From the NCBI RefSeq assembly GCF_002161175.1, contig NZ_NFMA01000014.1, positions 22,605-86,604 on the forward strand: 64,000 nt of DNA, written 5' to 3'. Source of the stretch: Flavonifractor sp. An100 (GTDB lineage Bacteria > Bacillota > Clostridia > Oscillospirales > Oscillospiraceae). Positions 35,413 to 43,540 of the stretch are shown here, one piece after another. A program made the translations under genes and the position numbers. Each line of letters starts with the position of its first letter. The first letter of the stretch is position 1. Under the pieces are notes generated by a model, which saw only the letters and a list, made by a program, of their open reading frames with translations, ran no database searches and was not told where the DNA came from.

Positions 35413-36105
35413 ATGGAAGGAATCGAAAAAATCACAGAAAAGATTATCCAGGATTCCGAGGCAGAGATCACCCAACTGCTGGCTCAGACCGAGGAAAAGG
35501 TCCAGGCCATCGGTGAGGCGGCCCAGGCCCAGGCGGACAAGGAGACCGCAGAAATCCTGGCCAGAGGTGAGAAGGCAGCCCAGGAACGTCTGGAGCGGCT
35601 GAAGTCCGCGGCGAAAATGGAGACACGGAAGCTGGAGCTGGCCGCCAAGCAGGAGGTGCTGGGCGAGGCCTTTGACCTGGCTCTGGAAAAGCTGTGCGCC
35701 CTGCCCGAGGAGGAGTACATCGCTCTTCTCATCCGTCTGGTGTTGGAGGCCTCCTCCAGCGGCAAGGAGCAGCTGGTGTTTTCCCCCAAGGACCGCACCC
35801 GGGTAGGTAAGCAGGTGGTAGTGGGCGCCAATGAGGCCATGGTGAAGGGCATTGCTCCCGAGCTGCCGGACGCCATCACCGACACCAAGGTAGGAGCCTT
35901 TTTGGGCAAGGTGGTCAATTCCACCACGGCCATGGTCACCGGAACCGGGATGCTCACCCTCAGCGAGGAGACCCGCAACCTGAAGGGCGGCTTTATCATG
36001 GTGGACGGAGACGTGGAAATTAACTGCGCCTTCGAGACCCTGGTACGTCTGCAACGGGAGAAGCTGGAAAAGGAAGTAGCCCAGATCCTGTTCCCCGGGA
36101 ACTGA
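35413..36105 (+). CDS. ntpE: V-type ATPase peripheral stalk subunit E
   Basis: 230 residues: a long N-terminal coiled coil (about 1-100, starting MEGIEKITEKIIQDSEAEI) and a C-terminal alpha/beta domain with the family-like GGFIMVDGDVEINCAFETLV (about 195-214). It pairs with the G/H subunit in the outer stalk. ATG 35413 follows AAAGGA, 20 nt after ntpK. A strong hairpin separates it from ntpC. Confidence 0.93.
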   Translation: MEGIEKITEKIIQDSEAEITQLLAQTEEKVQAIGEAAQAQADKETAEILARGEKAAQERLERLKSAAKMETRKLELAAKQEVLGEAFDLALEKLCALPEEEYIALLIRLVLEASSSGKEQLVFSPKDRTRVGKQVVVGANEAMVKGIAPELPDAITDTKVGAFLGKVVNSTTAMVTGTGMLTLSEETRNLKGGFIMVDGDVEINCAFETLVRLQREKLEKEVAQILFPGN

Positions 36106-36127
36106 GCGTTCAAGGGGCAGCGGAAGG

Positions 36128-36173
36128 CTGTCCCCGCAGCGGAGGGGGAAAAACGCTCCTCCGCTGCGGACAG
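36128..36173 (+). other. Strong intercistronic hairpin between ntpE and ntpC
   Basis: A perfect 12-bp GC-rich stem (36134-36145/36158-36169) with a 12-nt loop, extended by CTGT/ACAG past a 2-nt bulge. No T run follows, so it is more likely an mRNA-stability or processing element than a terminator. The gap 36106-36255 holds no gene and is the longest inside the operon. Confidence 0.75.
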
Positions 36174-36255
36174 CAGGAGTAACGAAGTGATCGGGCTTTT
36201 GCCGTGAGGCACAGGCCGGAGATACGGAGTTTACGACGACGAAAGGAGGGATACT

Positions 36256-37239
36256 TTGTCCCACCAAAAAGATACGGATTATCTCTCCATCTCCGCCCGA
36301 GTCCGGGCCATGGAGAACCGGCTGCTGACCCGGGAGCGCATGGACCGCATGATTGAGGCCCGGGATACCGGGGAGGCCATGAAGGTGCTTACCGAGTGCG
36401 GCTATCCGGATAGCGGCTCCCTGGAGTCCGCACTGGCCCAGGTGCGGGCGGAAACCGTTCGGGATCTGGAGGGCGCGGTGCCCGACCGGCGGCTGGTGGA
36501 GATTTTTCAGCTGAAATATGACTATCACAACGCAAAAGCGATTTTAAAGGCCCAGGCCATGGGGCAGGATGTCCACCGTCTGCTGCTGCCAGGCGGCCGC
36601 TATGACGGCGAAGGCCTTCTAGAGGGCTGGCGGCGGGAGGATATGCGGGGCTGCTCTGAGGCCTTCCAGCGGGCGATGGCCCAGGCCTGGACGGTGCTCA
36701 GCGAGAGTAAGGATCCCCAGCAGGCCGATCTGGTTTTGGACCGGGCCTGTTACAGCGAGATGGCCCAGCTGGCCAAGGAGATGGGGAGCCCCTTCCTGGA
36801 GGGCTATGTCCGTCTGTGTGTGGATGTGGCCAACCTGCGTACCGCCGTCCGGGTCAGCCGGATGGGCAAGGAGGGAGACTTCCTGCGCCAAGTGCTGCTG
36901 AGCGGAGGCACGGTGTCCGAACAGGCCATTGCCTCCGCCCGGGGTGACGCCCTGGGTGAGGTGTTCCGCTCTGGGCCGCTGGCCCAGGCCGCTGAGGCGG
37001 GAGCCAAGCTGGCCCAGCCCGGCGGAGGTGCCCTCACCGCCTTTGAGCGCATGTGTGATGACGCGGTGACCGCCTACTTGGCTGCCGGCCGCCGGATCCC
37101 CTTTGGGGAACAGGCGGTGGTGGGCTATCTGTATGCCCGGGAGGCGGAGCTGACCGCTATCCGCACCATTTTTGCCGGCCGGGCGGCAGGGCTGGACGGA
37201 GATACCATCCGTGCCCGGCTCCGGGAAACCTATGTATAA
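36256..37239 (+). CDS. ntpC: V-type ATPase subunit C (d-subunit homologue)
   Basis: 327 residues, largely helical and soluble, with the family-typical start YLSISARVRAMENRLL, VEIFQLKYDYHNAKAILKA, VRLCVDVANLRTAVR and the closing AREAELTAIRTIFAGRAAGL. Subunit C sockets the central stalk onto the K ring. The start is TTG 36256 with AAAGGAGGG upstream. It follows the 150-nt gap that contains the hairpin. Confidence 0.92.
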   Translation: MSHQKDTDYLSISARVRAMENRLLTRERMDRMIEARDTGEAMKVLTECGYPDSGSLESALAQVRAETVRDLEGAVPDRRLVEIFQLKYDYHNAKAILKAQAMGQDVHRLLLPGGRYDGEGLLEGWRREDMRGCSEAFQRAMAQAWTVLSESKDPQQADLVLDRACYSEMAQLAKEMGSPFLEGYVRLCVDVANLRTAVRVSRMGKEGDFLRQVLLSGGTVSEQAIASARGDALGEVFRSGPLAQAAEAGAKLAQPGGGALTAFERMCDDAVTAYLAAGRRIPFGEQAVVGYLYAREAELTAIRTIFAGRAAGLDGDTIRARLRETYV

Positions 37240-37251
37240 GGGGGTTGGAGC

Positions 37252-37560
37252 ATGTATAAGATCGCAGTGATGGGCGACATGGACAGCGTCCTGGGTTTTA
37301 AGGCCCTGGGCCTGGAGGTCTGCCCGGTATCCAACCCTGAGGAGGGCCATGAGGCCCTGCACCGGATGGCCAAGGAAAACTACGCGATTATCTATATGAC
37401 GGAACAACTGGCCGCCAAGCTGGGGCCGGATATTGCCCGTTATAAAGATGCCCTCACCCCGGCCATCATCCTCATCCCCGGCAAGGAGGGCTCTCTGGGC
37501 ATTGGCATGGCCAACGTAAAACAATCGGTGGAGCGGGCCGTGGGCGCCGATATCCTGTAA
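37252..37560 (+). CDS. ntpG: V-type ATPase central stalk subunit F
   Basis: 102 residues, the usual size. The fold starts MYKIAVMGDMDSVLGFKALG and continues with YAIIYMTEQLAAKL and TPAIILIPGKEGSLGIG, as in subunit F (called NtpG in E. hirae). It binds subunit D in the rotating shaft. Spacing to ntpC is 12 nt and to ntpA 50 nt. Confidence 0.92.
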   Translation: MYKIAVMGDMDSVLGFKALGLEVCPVSNPEEGHEALHRMAKENYAIIYMTEQLAAKLGPDIARYKDALTPAIILIPGKEGSLGIGMANVKQSVERAVGADIL

Positions 37561-37610
37561 CGGCCGCTCCTGTTCTGCTTGGAAATTTGCTTCGAAAGAA
37601 GGTTTAGCCT

Positions 37611-39386
37611 ATGGGAAAGATCGTCAAGGTCTCCGGCCCGCTGGTGGTAGCCACCGGCATGGAGGAGGCGAACATGGCCGACGTGGTCCGTGTGGGCGAG
37701 CAGCGTCTGATCGGTGAGATCCTCACCATGTCCGGCGGCTCAGCCTCCATCCAGGTCTACGAGGAGACCTCCGGCCTGGGCCCCGGCGCCGACGTGGTCA
37801 CCACCGGTTCTCCCCTGTCGGTGGAACTGGGCCCCGGCCTGGTGGAAAATATTTACGACGGCATCCAGCGTCCCCTGGAGGTCATCATGGAGAAGGTCAA
37901 GGGCAACAACCTGCCCCGCGGCGTAGAGGTGCCCGCCCTGGACCGGGAGAAGAAGTGGGAGTTCACTGCGGTGGCTAAGGCCGGCGACCAGGTGGTGGGC
38001 GGCGATATCATCGGTACCGTCCAGGAGACCCCCTCCATTCTCCATAAAATCATGATTCCCCCCAAGATGAAGGGCAAGATCGTCTCCATCCAGAGCGGCT
38101 CCTTCACCGTCACCGAGACGGTGGCCGTGCTGGAGCAGGAGGACGGCTCCCAGGTGGAGCTGCCCATGATGCAGAAGTGGCCCGTCCGTGTGGGCCGCCC
38201 CTATAAGCACAAGTATCCCCCCGTTATCCCCCTGCAGTCGGGCCAGCGAATCGTGGACACCTTCTTCCCGGTGGCCAAGGGCGGTACTGCAGCCATTCCC
38301 GGCCCCTTCGGCTCGGGCAAGACAGTGATGCAGCACGCCCTGGCCAAATGGTCGGACGTGGACCTGGTGGTCTACATCGGCTGCGGCGAGCGCGGCAACG
38401 AGATGACCGACGTGTTGCGGGAGTTCCCCGAGCTGGTGGACCCCCGGACCGGCGAGTCCCTGATGAAGCGGACCGTCCTCATTGCCAACACCTCCGACAT
38501 GCCCGTGGCCGCCCGTGAGGCCTCCATCTACACTGGTATCACCATCGCCGAGTATTTCCGGGATATGGGCTACGCCGTAGCCGTTATCGCCGACTCCACC
38601 TCCCGCTGGGCCGAGGCTCTACGTGAGATGTCCGGACGTCTGGAGGAGATGCCCGGCGAGGAAGGCTACCCCGCCTACCTGTCCTCCCGTCTGGCCCAGT
38701 TCTACGAGCGGGCCGGTTCCGTGTCCTGCATCGGTTCCGACGAGGACCGCCGGGGCAGCCTGACCGCCGTGGGCGCGGTCTCCCCTCCGGGCGGCGACCT
38801 GTCCGAGCCCGTCTCCCAGGCCACCATGCGTATTGTAAAGGTGTTCTGGGCCCTAGACGCCTCTCTGGCCTACCGCCGTCACTTCCCCGCCATCAACTGG
38901 CTGAACTCCTACTCCCTGTATCTGGACTCCCTGAAGCCCTGGTACGATGAGCACCTGGGCAAGGACTTCCTGCAAAACCGGGAATGGGCCATGTCCGTCC
39001 TCCAGGAGGAGGCCAGCCTGAACGAGATCGTGCAGCTGGTAGGTAAGGACTCCCTGTCCGCCAAGGACCAGATCACCCTGGAGACCGCCAAGATGATTCG
39101 GGAGGACTTTTTGCAGCAGAACTCCTTTGTGGATATTGACTCTTACTCCGAGTATGACCGCCAGGCCCGTCTGTTGGCTATGATCCGTCAGTACGATACC
39201 CAGTGCCGGGCGGCTGCGGAACGGGGCGGCGCCATTGCCCAGCTGTTTGCCATTCCCGTGCGGGAGAAGATTGGCCGGGCCAAGTCGGTACCCGCCGACC
39301 AGTATAAGGACGATTACGCCAACCTCCTGGTGGAGATGGAGGAGGAAATCACGGCCATCGCCGAGAAGGGAGAGGATGAACTGTGA
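37611..39386 (+). CDS. ntpA: V-type ATPase catalytic subunit A
   Basis: 591 residues, full length. It carries the catalytic P-loop GPFGSGKT (about 231-238), the non-homologous region that distinguishes A from F-type beta (about 115-185), and the family blocks [27 protein letters not shown] and [20 protein letters not shown]. Together with subunit B it forms the A3B3 head. The stop overlaps the ntpB start (GTGA). Confidence 0.97.
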   Translation: MGKIVKVSGPLVVATGMEEANMADVVRVGEQRLIGEILTMSGGSASIQVYEETSGLGPGADVVTTGSPLSVELGPGLVENIYDGIQRPLEVIMEKVKGNNLPRGVEVPALDREKKWEFTAVAKAGDQVVGGDIIGTVQETPSILHKIMIPPKMKGKIVSIQSGSFTVTETVAVLEQEDGSQVELPMMQKWPVRVGRPYKHKYPPVIPLQSGQRIVDTFFPVAKGGTAAIPGPFGSGKTVMQHALAKWSDVDLVVYIGCGERGNEMTDVLREFPELVDPRTGESLMKRTVLIANTSDMPVAAREASIYTGITIAEYFRDMGYAVAVIADSTSRWAEALREMSGRLEEMPGEEGYPAYLSSRLAQFYERAGSVSCIGSDEDRRGSLTAVGAVSPPGGDLSEPVSQATMRIVKVFWALDASLAYRRHFPAINWLNSYSLYLDSLKPWYDEHLGKDFLQNREWAMSVLQEEASLNEIVQLVGKDSLSAKDQITLETAKMIREDFLQQNSFVDIDSYSEYDRQARLLAMIRQYDTQCRAAAERGGAIAQLFAIPVREKIGRAKSVPADQYKDDYANLLVEMEEEITAIAEKGEDEL

Positions 39387-40759
39387 TTCGAGAATATAAG
39401 ACGATCCAGGAGATCTCCGGTCCTCTGATGGTGGTCAACCGGGTCCAGGGGGTCACCTATGACGAGCTGGCGGAGATTGAGCTCAGCGACGGTTCCGTCC
39501 GGCGCTGTAAGGTGCTGGAGGTCAACGGCGACTCCGCTGTGGTGCAGCTGTTTGAGGCCTCTGCCGGTATCAACCTCTCCCAGTCTAAAATCCGTTTCCT
39601 GGGCCATCCCCTGCAACTGGCGGTATCCGGCGATATGTTGGGCCGGGTGTTTAACGGCATGGGACAGCCCATCGACGGCGGCCCCGCCATCCTGGCCGAC
39701 GAATACCGGGATATTAACGGCCTGGCCATGAACCCTGCCGCCCGGAACTACCCCAACGAGTTTATTCAGACGGGTATCTCCACCATCGACGGACTGAATA
39801 CCCTGGTCCGCGGTCAGAAGCTGCCCATCTTCTCCGGTTCCGGCCTGCCCCACGCCGCTCTGGCTGCCCAGATCGCCCGTCAGGCCAAGGTGCTGGACGG
39901 GGAATCCAACTTCGCTGTGGTCTTTGCCGCCATCGGTATCACCTTCGAGGAGTCGGAGTTCTTCGTCAGCGAGTTTAAGCGCACCGGCGCCATCGACCGT
40001 ACCGTGCTGTTCACCAACCTGGCCAATGACCCCGCCGTGGAACGTATCGCCACCCCCCGTATGGCTCTGACCGCCGCGGAATACCTGGCCTTTGAGAAGA
40101 ACATGCACGTGCTGGTCATCCTCACCGATATCACCAACTACGCCGAGGCCCTGCGTGAGATCTCCGCAGCCAAGAAGGAGGTCCCTGGCCGCCGTGGCTA
40201 CCCCGGCTACCTGTATACCGACCTGGCCACTATGTACGAGCGTGCCGGACGGCAGGTGGGTAAGGAGGGGTCCATCACCATGATCCCCATCCTGACCATG
40301 CCCGAGGACGACAAGACCCACCCCATCCCCGACCTGACCGGCTATATCACCGAGGGCCAGATCATCCTCTCCCGGGAGCTGTACCGCAAGGGCATCAATC
40401 CTCCCGTGGACGTGCTGCCCTCCCTGTCCCGTCTGAAGGATAAGGGTACTGGCGCGGGCAAGACCCGTGAGGACCACTCGGGTACCATGAACCAGCTCTT
40501 TGCCGCCTACGCCACCGGTAAGGAAAACAAGGAGCTGATGTCCATTCTGGGCGAGGCGGCTCTGAGCCCCACCGATCTGCTCTACGCCAAGTTCGCCGAT
40601 GAATTTGAAAAACGCTACGTCTCCCAGGGAACGGATGAGAACCGCTCCATCTTTGAGACCCTGGACCTGGGCTGGGAGCTGCTGAGTATCCTACCCAAGG
40701 GAGAGCTCAAGCGTATCAAGCCGGAGCTGATCGACAAGTATCTGCCCAAGAAAGACTAA
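39383..40759 (+). CDS. ntpB: V-type ATPase regulatory subunit B
   Basis: 458 residues, starting at GTG 39383 inside the ntpA stop. It lacks an intact P-loop (SGSGLPHA in its place), as expected for the non-catalytic subunit. It has the typical [37 protein letters not shown] and [20 protein letters not shown]. It alternates with subunit A and completes the nucleotide sites with an Arg finger. Confidence 0.97.
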   Translation: MIREYKTIQEISGPLMVVNRVQGVTYDELAEIELSDGSVRRCKVLEVNGDSAVVQLFEASAGINLSQSKIRFLGHPLQLAVSGDMLGRVFNGMGQPIDGGPAILADEYRDINGLAMNPAARNYPNEFIQTGISTIDGLNTLVRGQKLPIFSGSGLPHAALAAQIARQAKVLDGESNFAVVFAAIGITFEESEFFVSEFKRTGAIDRTVLFTNLANDPAVERIATPRMALTAAEYLAFEKNMHVLVILTDITNYAEALREISAAKKEVPGRRGYPGYLYTDLATMYERAGRQVGKEGSITMIPILTMPEDDKTHPIPDLTGYITEGQIILSRELYRKGINPPVDVLPSLSRLKDKGTGAGKTREDHSGTMNQLFAAYATGKENKELMSILGEAALSPTDLLYAKFADEFEKRYVSQGTDENRSIFETLDLGWELLSILPKGELKRIKPELIDKYLPKKD

Positions 40760-40771
40760 GGGGGGATTTTG

Positions 40772-41476
40772 ATGCCAAGCGCAACCATCAATCCCACCCG
40801 CATGGAGCTGACCCGGTTAAAGGGACGGCTCAAGACCGCCCAGCGGGGCCATAAGCTGCTGAAGGACAAGCGGGACGAGCTGATGAAGCAGTTTATGGAC
40901 GTGGTGCGGGAAAACCGGGAGCTGCGCCGCCGGGTGGAGGAAGGGCTGATGCGGGCCCACGGTTCCTTTACCGTAGCCGCCGCCCTCATGTCCCCGGAGA
41001 TGCTGGAGCAATCTCTGCTCTATCCCAAGCAGAGCGTGGAGCTGGAGATGACCTTCCAAAACGTGATGTCTGTGGACGTCCCCCAGTATCAATTTCATAC
41101 CACCAGCCAGGACCCAGGTGAGGTTTATCCTTACGGCTTCGCCCAGACCAGCGGTGAGCTGGATGACGCGGTGGACGCCATGTCTCAGGTGTTCCGGGAT
41201 ATGCTCCGCCTGGCAGAGGTGGAGAAGACTTCCCAGCTGCTGGCAGAGGAAATTGAAAAGACCCGCCGCCGGGTCAACGCTCTGGAGTATGTGAAGATCC
41301 CGGAGATGCAAAGCAGCATCAAATATATCTCCATGAAGCTGGATGAGAATGAGCGTGCTAACACCATTCGTCTGATGAAGGTGAAGGACATGATTCTCAA
41401 GGAGGCTATTCTGGAGAAACGGGAAGCAGACGAAAAAGTGCTGGAAGCGTTTCATGAGACTCCAATCGAACTATAA
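40772..41476 (+). CDS. ntpD: V-type ATPase central stalk subunit D
   Basis: 234 residues forming the long antiparallel coiled coil of the rotor shaft: NPTRMELTRLKGRLKTAQRG and LLKDKRDELMKQF at the N-terminus, and VNALEYVKIPEM with DENERANTIRLMKVKD toward the C-terminus. ATG 40772 follows AAGGGGGG; TTG 40769 directly before it is less likely. Last gene of the operon, closed by a terminator shared with the convergent MATE gene. No ntpH or ntpJ follows. Confidence 0.95.
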   Translation: MPSATINPTRMELTRLKGRLKTAQRGHKLLKDKRDELMKQFMDVVRENRELRRRVEEGLMRAHGSFTVAAALMSPEMLEQSLLYPKQSVELEMTFQNVMSVDVPQYQFHTTSQDPGEVYPYGFAQTSGELDDAVDAMSQVFRDMLRLAEVEKTSQLLAEEIEKTRRRVNALEYVKIPEMQSSIKYISMKLDENERANTIRLMKVKDMILKEAILEKREADEKVLEAFHETPIEL

Positions 41477-41481
41477 CCAAC

Positions 41482-41521
41482 AAAAAAGCCGCCAGACCCA
41501 ACTGGGCCTGGCGGCTTTTTT
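41482..41521. terminator. Bidirectional terminator between ntpD and the MATE gene
   Basis: A-rich left arm and T-rich right arm: the 14-bp stem 41482-41495/41508-41521 consists of AAAAAAGCCGCCAG and its complement, with a small inner stem in the loop. It works on both strands. Confidence 0.93.
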
Positions 41522-41528
41522 GTGTTGC

Positions 41529-42863
41529 TCAAAGGGTGAGAATTTTTTGCCGGTAGACGGCTCGATACAGCAGCAGGGCCACCACGCAGGAAAGAAGCTC
41601 TGCCAAAAAGAGGGAGAAGAACACCCATGCAGGATACAGGTAGATTAGCAGCAGTGCAATGGGAAGCAGCAAAATGATCTGGCGCAGCAGCGCCACCCAC
41701 AGGGAGTGGGCATTGCGGCCCAGGGACTGGAGGGTGGCAGAGCAGATAATGCTCACCGCCGCAATGGGGAAGGAGAGGGCAGTCATACGCAGGGAGGGAA
41801 CCCCCAGGGTAAGCGCCTCCCCGCTGGCCTGGAAACAAATCCGGAGCAGGGGACCGGCAAAGATCCACAGGAGCAGGGAGCCGAGCAGAGCGGTGGATAC
41901 GGCGGCCAGAAATCCCACATGGATGGAGCGGGAGACCCGGTCCCGGTCCCGGGCTCCGTAATTGTAGCTGATGATGGAAATCAAGCCGTTGTTGACGCTG
42001 AACACGGGCATAAAAACGAAGGATTGCAGCTTGAAATAGACGCCAAGCACCCAGACGGCAAGCTCGGACCACAGCGTCAAAATGGCGTTCAGGCCCAGGG
42101 ACATCACGCTGCTCAGGGCTTGGATCAAAATGGCAGGGGCGGCGATGCGGCACATTTCCCTCGCCAGAGCCGGTTGAAAGCGGAAGCCCCGTGGGGTGAC
42201 GTGAAACTGGTGGCGGATGCGGCGGACGAGGATCAGACCGATCAGGCCGCCGGTAATTTGGCCGATTACGGTTGCCACGGCGGCGCCGGTGACCCCCATA
42301 TCAAAGACGAAAATAAATATGGGGTCCAGAATGATATTGAGGAGGGCGCCTGAGCCCTGTACAATCATAAATCCGGCCGGGTGTCCGGTGGACTGGAGAA
42401 TCCGTTCACAGGGGAACTGGGTGCATACGCCAAAGGAGAAGCAGCAGCACACGCGCAGATAGGCGGTGCCTTGGGCAATTACTTTGGGGTTGGAGGTACA
42501 GGCACGGAGATAAGCGCCGCTGGCTAGCAGGCCAAATAGAAAAAACAGCGCCCAGCAGAGGAAAAAGAGGAGAAACCCATGGATGACAGCAGAATTGGCC
42601 TCCTCCGGCTTTTGTTCTCCCAGCCGTCTGGAAAGCATGGCGCTAAAGCCCACTCCCGTGCCTACGCAGAAGGCGACCAATAGAGTCTGAATGGGATAGG
42701 CGTAGGACAGGGCCAGAAAGGCGTCCTCACTGACGCGGGTGACGTAGATGCTGTCCACCAGGTTATAAACCGCCTGCATCAGCATGGAGAGCATAATGGG
42801 CCAGGACATGGAACAGACCAAACGGCCCACAGGCATGGAGCCCAGGATATTTTCATTCTGCAA
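41529..42863 (-). CDS. MATE family multidrug efflux transporter
   Basis: About 444 residues with twelve predicted membrane helices in two MATE repeats. The first begins MSWPIMLSMLMQAVYNLVDSI; the second includes APAILIQALSSVMSLGLNAI and a FSVNNGLISIISYNYGARDR segment. MATE pumps expel cationic drugs and metabolites using Na+ or H+. Two starts are possible: GTG 42872, which overlaps the stop of an upstream leader peptide but has AAAGG directly against it, or TTG 42863, which sits about 8 nt after AAAGGG. I chose the TTG. An attenuator-like leader precedes it. Confidence 0.9.
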   Translation of the reverse strand: MQNENILGSMPVGRLVCSMSWPIMLSMLMQAVYNLVDSIYVTRVSEDAFLALSYAYPIQTLLVAFCVGTGVGFSAMLSRRLGEQKPEEANSAVIHGFLLFFLCWALFFLFGLLASGAYLRACTSNPKVIAQGTAYLRVCCCFSFGVCTQFPCERILQSTGHPAGFMIVQGSGALLNIILDPIFIFVFDMGVTGAAVATVIGQITGGLIGLILVRRIRHQFHVTPRGFRFQPALAREMCRIAAPAILIQALSSVMSLGLNAILTLWSELAVWVLGVYFKLQSFVFMPVFSVNNGLISIISYNYGARDRDRVSRSIHVGFLAAVSTALLGSLLLWIFAGPLLRICFQASGEALTLGVPSLRMTALSFPIAAVSIICSATLQSLGRNAHSLWVALLRQIILLLPIALLLIYLYPAWVFFSLFLAELLSCVVALLLYRAVYRQKILTL

Positions 42864-42868
42864 CGCAG

Positions 42869-42979
42869 TCACCCTTTCACTAAAAAAGCAAAGAAAAAAC
42901 GGGCTCCGAAGGGAGCCCGTTTACCGAAACCCAAGGAAAATCTCCGTGGGGACGGCGGGCCGTGGGCACGGAGAGACAT
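42869..42979 (-). CDS. Putative leader peptide of the MATE gene (36 aa)
   Basis: A 36-codon frame starting ATG only 9 nt after the predicted -10 box, hence nearly leaderless, and stopping at TGA 42869-42871 within the MATE start region. The peptide begins MSLRAHGPPSPRRF and ends RFFFAFLVKG. It is Pro/Arg-rich early and Phe-rich late. Codons 21-30 run through the terminator hairpin at 42899-42920. The arrangement of a short frame across an intrinsic terminator, with its stop at the start of a resistance-type gene, matches ribosome-mediated attenuation. No protein-level evidence is available from sequence alone. Confidence 0.55.
   Translation of the reverse strand: MSLRAHGPPSPRRFSLGFGKRAPFGARFFFAFLVKG
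42893..42920 (-). terminator. Intrinsic terminator (attenuator) within the MATE leader
   Basis: On the minus strand a 9-bp GC-rich stem (42912-42920/42899-42907) with a 4-nt loop, followed by GTTTTTTC. It lies upstream of the MATE start and downstream of the promoter, so it can only act to attenuate. A second hairpin, 42967-42974/42941-42948, precedes it. Confidence 0.8.
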
Positions 42980-42988
42980 CGTAAGGCT

Positions 42989-43017
42989 AGTATAGCAAGG
43001 AGAGATGGGGAAGTCAA
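42989..43017 (-). promoter_or_regulatory. Sigma-A promoter of the MATE leader
   Basis: Minus strand TTGACT (43012-43017), exactly 17 nt, TATACT (42989-42994). The predicted transcript starts within a few nucleotides of the leader ATG. Confidence 0.82.
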
Positions 43018-43084
43018 GGGTCCCGTTGCATCATGGCCGTGGGGCAGGGAAAGAGAAAAACATGGAAATTTCCTTGGGAAGGAC

Positions 43085-43113
43085 TTGACAAATCCTGTGG
43101 ATTGAGCTATCCC
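43085..43113 (+). promoter_or_regulatory. Probable promoter of the feo operon
   Basis: A perfect -35 TTGACA at 43085-43090, 17 nt, then a weak TATCCC at 43108-43113. The first candidate operator begins 6 nt downstream, overlapping the expected transcription start. Confidence 0.5.
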
Positions 43114-43119
43114 GTTGAA

Positions 43120-43137
43120 GGTTAGTTAACGCTAACC
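43120..43137 (+). promoter_or_regulatory. Candidate metalloregulator operator, feo site 1
   Basis: A perfect interrupted palindrome GGTTAG-N6-CTAACC. The half-sites equal those of DtxR/IdeR boxes, though the spacing differs. It covers the expected start of feo transcription. Confidence 0.5.
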
Positions 43138-43153
43138 GATTTTTCACACAATT

Positions 43154-43171
43154 AATTACCTGAAGCTAACT
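43154..43171 (-). promoter_or_regulatory. Candidate metalloregulator operator, feo site 2
   Basis: Read on the minus strand, this 18-mer (AGTTAGCTTCAGGTAATT) matches the site at 43468-43485 in 14 of 18 positions. It lies 16 nt after site 1 and 42 nt before feoA. Confidence 0.4.
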
Positions 43172-43213
43172 ATTGAGAATCAACGATGAAGGATGTTTGA
43201 TTAGGTGGACAAC

Positions 43214-43426
43214 ATGACATTGAACGATGCATTGGAAGGCAAAGAGTATGTAATACAGCAGATCGACACAGAGGACGAAGAGTTAAATTCTTTTTTGTTC
43301 TCTCTTGGCTGTTATGCGGGAGAGCCCATCACAGTGGTATCCCATCGTAAGGGTGGCTGCGTCGTCTCCATTAAGGATGGCAGATACAATATTGATAAAC
43401 AGTTGGCAGATGCCATTCAGATTTAG
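43214..43426 (+). CDS. feoA: Ferrous iron transport protein FeoA
   Basis: 70 residues with the SH3-like FeoA fold: LNDALEGKEYVIQQID at the N-terminus, LGCYAGEPITVVSHRKGG in the middle and a C-terminal DGRYNIDKQLADAIQI. FeoA is a small cytoplasmic protein that supports FeoB function. ATG 43214 sits 6 nt after TAGGTGG; GTG 43205 lies within that site. It heads the feo operon beside candidate metal-responsive operators. Confidence 0.92.
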   Translation: MTLNDALEGKEYVIQQIDTEDEELNSFLFSLGCYAGEPITVVSHRKGGCVVSIKDGRYNIDKQLADAIQI

Positions 43427-43467
43427 GCCCTTGGCATGCGGGAATCCCGTGCATCGGGATACCCAAT

Positions 43468-43485
43468 GGTTAGCTATAGGTAACT
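43468..43485 (+). promoter_or_regulatory. Candidate metalloregulator operator, feo site 3
   Basis: GGTTAG-N6-GTAACT between feoA and feoB; 13 of 18 positions agree with site 1. It suggests regulation also inside the operon, or a second start for feoB. The 114-nt gap also has short GGGAATCCC-type repeats. Confidence 0.4.
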
Positions 43486-43540
43486 AAAAGACCCGTGTTG
43501 TGATCATTTGGGAGAAATCAATTAAATAGGAGGAATATCA

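Noticed and set aside
42893..42980. Known riboswitch (for example guanidine-II/mini-ykkC) before the MATE gene
   Set aside because: The leader has two hairpins, but their loops lack the ACGR sequence and the region is covered by an open frame. A peptide leader explains it better.
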